A stretch of DNA of 64,000 nt, from contig NZ_JABSPA010000003.1 in assembly GCF_013214175.1 (NCBI RefSeq), positions 1-64,000 of the forward strand. Reading direction: 5' to 3'. The notes beneath the pieces were generated by a model, which was not told where the DNA came from, did no database searches, and was given only the letters and a program-made list of their open reading frames with translations. Shown here in pieces: positions 60,550 to 64,000 of the stretch; positions within the stretch are counted from its first letter, which is position 1, and each line of letters begins with the position of its first letter. Both the position numbers and the translations under genes were made by a program. This stretch comes from Colwellia sp. (GTDB lineage Bacteria > Pseudomonadota > Gammaproteobacteria > Enterobacterales > Alteromonadaceae).

Positions 60550-63204
60550 ATGTCAACTAAAACATTTAAGAAAGGCGTATTAGCTAGTTCAATTGCTATG
60601 ATATTAGCTGGTGTATCATCACAAGCTATCGCAGCCGAAGAAGCAGCTTCTAAAATAAACAAAGACGAAGTTGAAGTCATTCAAGTTACTGGTATTCGTG
60701 GTTCATTAAAAGCATCATTAAACGGTAAACGATTTTCTGACGCCGTTGTAGATGTTGTAACATCGGAAGATGTAGGTAAGTTTCCAGATGGTGATGTTGG
60801 TGAATCATTAGCACGTATTCCAGGTGTAACTGTTTCTCGTCAATTTGGCCAAGGCCAGCAAGTTTCTATTCGTGGTGCATCTGCACAATTAACACGTACT
60901 TTATTAAATGGCCATTCAGTAGCGTCTACTGGTTGGTTTGACCAACAACCAGTAGACCGTAGCTTTAACTACGCAATGTTGCCATCTGAAATGGTTGGTG
61001 GTTTAGAAGTTTATAAATCTTCACAAGCTAACTTAGTTGAAGGTGGTATCGGTGGTACGGTAATCGTTAAAACTCGCAGACCATTTGATCTTGAAGCAAA
61101 CACTGTTTTTGCTAGTGTAAAAGGTCAGTATGGTTCAGTTAATGAAGAATTAAGCCCAGAGCTTTCAGGTTTATATAGCTGGAAAAATGATGATGAAACT
61201 TTTGGTATCTTAGTTGGCGGTGCTTACTCTGAAACTGATTACCAACGTAATGGTGTTGAAACATCTCGTAACTGGAGTGGCGGTATGGCGCCAACGACTT
61301 TTCAACAGGAACGTGAACGTACAGCTTTAAACGTTGATATGCAATACCGTCCAACGGATTCATTAGAATTGGGTTTGAGCATAATGTCGTTAGACTTAGG
61401 CGCAAACAACGCTAATACTCAACTTATTATGTTCCCGGGTGAAGATTCATGTACAGAAACAAACCCTGTTAATGGTAACTGTGTAAAAAGAACTAAAGTG
61501 GACAATAATTTGGGTTACGGCCCTGAAGGATTTCGTTCTGGTTATTTCCAAACTTGGGCTCGTGAATCTTCAATGGACTCTAACACGATTGATTTCGATT
61601 GGACTTATGAGGCTGATGCATTCACTTTTTCTGGCCGTATAGGTAATACTGCGTCAGATGGTGGCTCAAGAACGGCACTTGTTGGTGAGTATGCTCGTGA
61701 CTCTAGTGATACTTTTGGTACATGGGATATGACCGGTGACCAAGCAACATTTGATGTTGAAAATAAAAACATCCCAATTACAGTGTTACCTGACAATATT
61801 GGTATTCAAACTTGGGCAATGGGCGATGGTCCTAACTCAGATGAAGAAACTTACCTAAACTTAGATTTTGCAATTCCAGTTGAATTTGGTGTTATTGATA
61901 ACATTAGAACCGGTTTCCGTTACGCTGATCACTCAGTTAAAAGGGAAGACCTTAGCGGTGTACTAGCTGATGATTATGATCATGAAAGTACCTTTAGACC
62001 TGCAAGTGAATACTACCCAGGTAGAGTAACTTCAGGTGCTGGATTTACTCTTCCAGAAGCAAATCGTGCGTTAATTCTTGCTGACTCTAAAGCGGCAACT
62101 GACCATTATGTTTCTAATGCAGCAGGTTATGGTACAGTCGAAGAAGAAAACATTGCATTATATGTTATGGGTGATTTTAGCACTGATGGTATTCGAGGTA
62201 ACATTGGTCTACGTTATGTATCTACTGATGCATCATCTGATTATTATGCATTAGATGCTGAAGGAAATTACGGCACTACACTTTCTACTGATACAGCAAG
62301 TTACAATGAACTTTTACCTAGCTTAAACGTGGTAATGGATTTAGCTGATGATGTTATTTTACGTACCTCAGCTGCACAAGTTATCTCTCGCCCTAACTAC
62401 GCTGATATGTTTTCTGCGACTTCTTTATCTAACCTTAACTCGAATGTACCTGGCGTACAGGTAGCAACTACTGGTAATGTAGCACTTGAACCATTTAAAG
62501 CTTTCCAAGCTGATATTGGTGTTGAATGGTACTTTAGAGACGACGGTATGGTGAGTGTTGGTTACTTTATGAAAGATGTAAGTTCATTTATATCTGCCCG
62601 TTCAGAAACTCAACAACAAATTGGCATCGATATTCCTCTTTACGTAGATGATTCTACCATGAGCCCATGTGGACCTACACAACCGGATTGCTGGGATGTA
62701 GGCCAATCTACTAACGTAGGTGGTGGTTCTATTCAAGGTATCGAATTCCAAGTTCAAGATGCATTTGATAATGGTTTTGGTTACAGCGTAAACTACACCT
62801 ATGCTGATGCTGAATCTCCGGCTGAAAACTACCCTGACCTTCAGAATGTTTTCTCTGATTCATCAGAGCATACTGTTAATACCGTTGGTTTCTACGAAAA
62901 TGATGACTTCTCAGTGCGTTTAGCTTATAACTGGCGTTCAGAGTACATTATGCGTGAAGCTCCAAACTGGTACTTAAACCGTACTCACGAATCATTCGGT
63001 ACATTAGACTTCAGTGGATCTTGGGCAGCAACTGACTATTTAAATATTACTTTTGAAGCGGTAAATATCTTAGAAGAAGATAGCTTGCAAACAGGTGCTT
63101 ATGCTTCTGGTTCTGCTCCTTCTGCCGATTTAGAGCTTGGTTTCCCATCATGGACTTTCGAAGGCGAAGCAACGTATAAAGTTGGTTTTGCTGTTCGTTT
63201 CTAA
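60550..63204 (+). CDS. TonB-dependent receptor, probable amino-sugar/chitooligosaccharide transporter
   Basis: This is an 884-residue outer-membrane receptor. The ATG at 60550 follows GGGAAAG. A signal peptide ends near residue 28 (QAIA). VEVIQVTGIRGSL is the TonB-box/plug entry. The plug continues with EDVGKFPDGDVGESLARIPG, SIRGASAQLTRTLLNG and EGGIGGTVIVKTRRP. The barrel ends in YKVGFAVRF with a C-terminal Phe. Two NagR-type operators lie upstream, so its likely cargo is GlcNAc or chitooligosaccharides. It is followed by a halogenase-like flavoprotein gene, repeating the pair seen at 13.9-18.4 kb. Confidence 0.93.
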   Translation: MSTKTFKKGVLASSIAMILAGVSSQAIAAEEAASKINKDEVEVIQVTGIRGSLKASLNGKRFSDAVVDVVTSEDVGKFPDGDVGESLARIPGVTVSRQFGQGQQVSIRGASAQLTRTLLNGHSVASTGWFDQQPVDRSFNYAMLPSEMVGGLEVYKSSQANLVEGGIGGTVIVKTRRPFDLEANTVFASVKGQYGSVNEELSPELSGLYSWKNDDETFGILVGGAYSETDYQRNGVETSRNWSGGMAPTTFQQERERTALNVDMQYRPTDSLELGLSIMSLDLGANNANTQLIMFPGEDSCTETNPVNGNCVKRTKVDNNLGYGPEGFRSGYFQTWARESSMDSNTIDFDWTYEADAFTFSGRIGNTASDGGSRTALVGEYARDSSDTFGTWDMTGDQATFDVENKNIPITVLPDNIGIQTWAMGDGPNSDEETYLNLDFAIPVEFGVIDNIRTGFRYADHSVKREDLSGVLADDYDHESTFRPASEYYPGRVTSGAGFTLPEANRALILADSKAATDHYVSNAAGYGTVEEENIALYVMGDFSTDGIRGNIGLRYVSTDASSDYYALDAEGNYGTTLSTDTASYNELLPSLNVVMDLADDVILRTSAAQVISRPNYADMFSATSLSNLNSNVPGVQVATTGNVALEPFKAFQADIGVEWYFRDDGMVSVGYFMKDVSSFISARSETQQQIGIDIPLYVDDSTMSPCGPTQPDCWDVGQSTNVGGGSIQGIEFQVQDAFDNGFGYSVNYTYADAESPAENYPDLQNVFSDSSEHTVNTVGFYENDDFSVRLAYNWRSEYIMREAPNWYLNRTHESFGTLDFSGSWAATDYLNITFEAVNILEEDSLQTGAYASGSAPSADLELGFPSWTFEGEATYKVGFAVRF

Positions 63205-63243
63205 AACACTTAGATTCAAATAAGAAAACATAGTTTCATGAAT

Positions 63244-63270
63244 AAAGCCCAGCTAATGCTGGGCTTTTTA
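63244..63270 (+). terminator. Hairpin terminator after the second receptor
   Basis: AAAGCCCAGC and GCTGGGCTTT form a perfect 10-bp stem with a TAAT loop, then TTA. It lies 39 bp after the receptor stop and 58 bp before the flavoprotein gene. The first receptor gene is likewise separated by a hairpin from its flavoprotein gene. Confidence 0.85.
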
Positions 63271-63327
63271 CGTATTATGACTTATTCATATTTTGATCTG
63301 TTTTTAGACAGAAATTATTGAGGTTTT

Positions 63328-64000
63328 ATGACGATTAAAAAAATTGCTATTGTCGGTGGTGGCACGGCTGGCTGGTTAGCAGCTAATCACCTTGGTAAAG
63401 CGCTTTATAAAAGAAAAGATATAGCTATTACCTTGATCGAGTCTCCTGATATTGCCCCTATAGGTGTTGGTGAGGGTACAGTTCCCGATATAAAAAAAAC
63501 CTTAGCAAGCTTTGGTATTAGTGAAACCGACTTTATCCGCCAGTGTGATGTTACTTTTAAACAGTCGATTAAATTTGTAAATTGGTTAGATCAAGCTAAA
63601 CATGGTAAAGACAATTTTTTTCATCACTTATTTGATGTACCTAACCGCGATGATAGTGAAAATTTAACAGTCGATTGGTTAACTCAAAATAATGACAAAG
63701 CTTTTGCTGAGCAAATATCAGCACAATTTAAAGTGTGCGAAGAGGGCAGAGCACCAAAGCAAATAACCAGTCCTGAATATCAAGGGGATCTTGCTTATGC
63801 ATATCATTTAAATGCTGCTAAATTTGCCAAGCTACTTGCCGATAACGCGCAAACTAAATTTGGCGTTAAACATCGATTAACGCATGTTAGTGATGTAAAC
63901 CTTAGTGATGACGGCTCTATTGCTTCATTAACCACTAAGAATGATGGTGATTTAGCTTTTGACTTTTATATTGATTGCTCAGGCTTTCAATCCTTACTTA
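63328..64000 (+). CDS. Tryptophan-halogenase family flavoprotein (receptor-linked paralogue 2, 3' end outside window)
   Basis: The frame starts at ATG 63328 after TTGAGG and stays open to the end of the window (224 codons seen of about 500 expected). The FAD motif GGGTAGW is at residues 10-16, GVGEGTVPD replaces the usual GVGEATIP, and TFKQSIKF aligns with the segment carrying the catalytic Lys of PrnA. The WxWxIP block lies beyond the window. It is a divergent paralogue of the gene at 13951-15483, and like it follows a TonB-dependent receptor gene. A role in sugar uptake or modification is inferred from this repeated linkage, not from demonstrated halogenation. Confidence 0.85.
   Translation, partial: MTIKKIAIVGGGTAGWLAANHLGKALYKRKDIAITLIESPDIAPIGVGEGTVPDIKKTLASFGISETDFIRQCDVTFKQSIKFVNWLDQAKHGKDNFFHHLFDVPNRDDSENLTVDWLTQNNDKAFAEQISAQFKVCEEGRAPKQITSPEYQGDLAYAYHLNAAKFAKLLADNAQTKFGVKHRLTHVSDVNLSDDGSIASLTTKNDGDLAFDFYIDCSGFQSLL

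Overview
The window looks like chromosomal DNA of a marine, A+T-rich gammaproteobacterium of the Alteromonadales, most like Colwellia or Thalassotalea. The grounds are the base composition (judged by eye), the gene families (pullulanase lipoproteins, TonB-dependent receptors paired with tryptophan-halogenase-like flavoproteins, PanP-type decarboxylase, RraB, YadGH) and a short dispersed repeat of a type I associate with such genomes. No rRNA, tRNA, CRISPR array, prophage or complete insertion sequence was seen. Both window edges cut a gene: a MerR regulator on the left and a halogenase-like flavoprotein on the right.

Region 1 (1-7.5 kb): the 3' part of a MerR/TipA-like regulator, an uncharacterised secreted protein, an Old Yellow Enzyme reductase divergent from a LysR regulator with a perfect palindrome at the reductase promoter, a membrane-anchored methyltransferase behind a second LysR gene, and a divergent quinone-oxidoreductase-like enzyme.

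Region 2 (7.5-28 kb) is an alpha-glucan utilisation locus: a YgjK-like GH63 glucosidase, an aldo/keto reductase, a halogenase-like flavoprotein, a large TonB-dependent receptor and two pullulanase lipoproteins. Three copies of the 14-bp operator TGAATACGTATGCA (either orientation) lie before the receptor and both pullulanases, so a LacI-family maltodextrin regulator encoded elsewhere probably controls them. A BlaI/M56-peptidase pair with two TACA-N2-TGTA operators, a TlpA-like thioredoxin protein and a LysR regulator are interspersed.

Region 3 (28-39 kb) is the least familiar part. It holds an acyltransferase with an extra C-terminal domain, an FHA protein overlapping a Ser/Thr kinase with TPRs, a CadC-like membrane regulator with a beta-propeller sensor, and a run of small genes. 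Two of the small genes are paralogues with a GRHKC-x2-CAY motif, and one of these has a 5' end resembling that of another small gene nearby. A 37-bp sequence (32 identities) lies upstream of both the kinase operon and the CadC-like gene.

Region 4 (39-57 kb): a dipeptidyl peptidase IV-like lipoprotein, the YadGH exporter, a TrmB-like methyltransferase, PanP, NagB, an HDOD-GAF protein, a TauE/SafE permease, a Fur-box-preceded ferric-iron ABC transporter, an orphan OmpR-type response regulator, a PlsC-like acyltransferase and RraB.

Region 5 (57-64 kb): a LacI-family repressor divergent from pgi, then a TonB-dependent receptor and a second halogenase-like flavoprotein. The operator TGACAGCGCTGTCA occurs before nagB, between lacI and pgi, and twice before the receptor. 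This defines an amino-sugar (NagR-type) regulon within the window.
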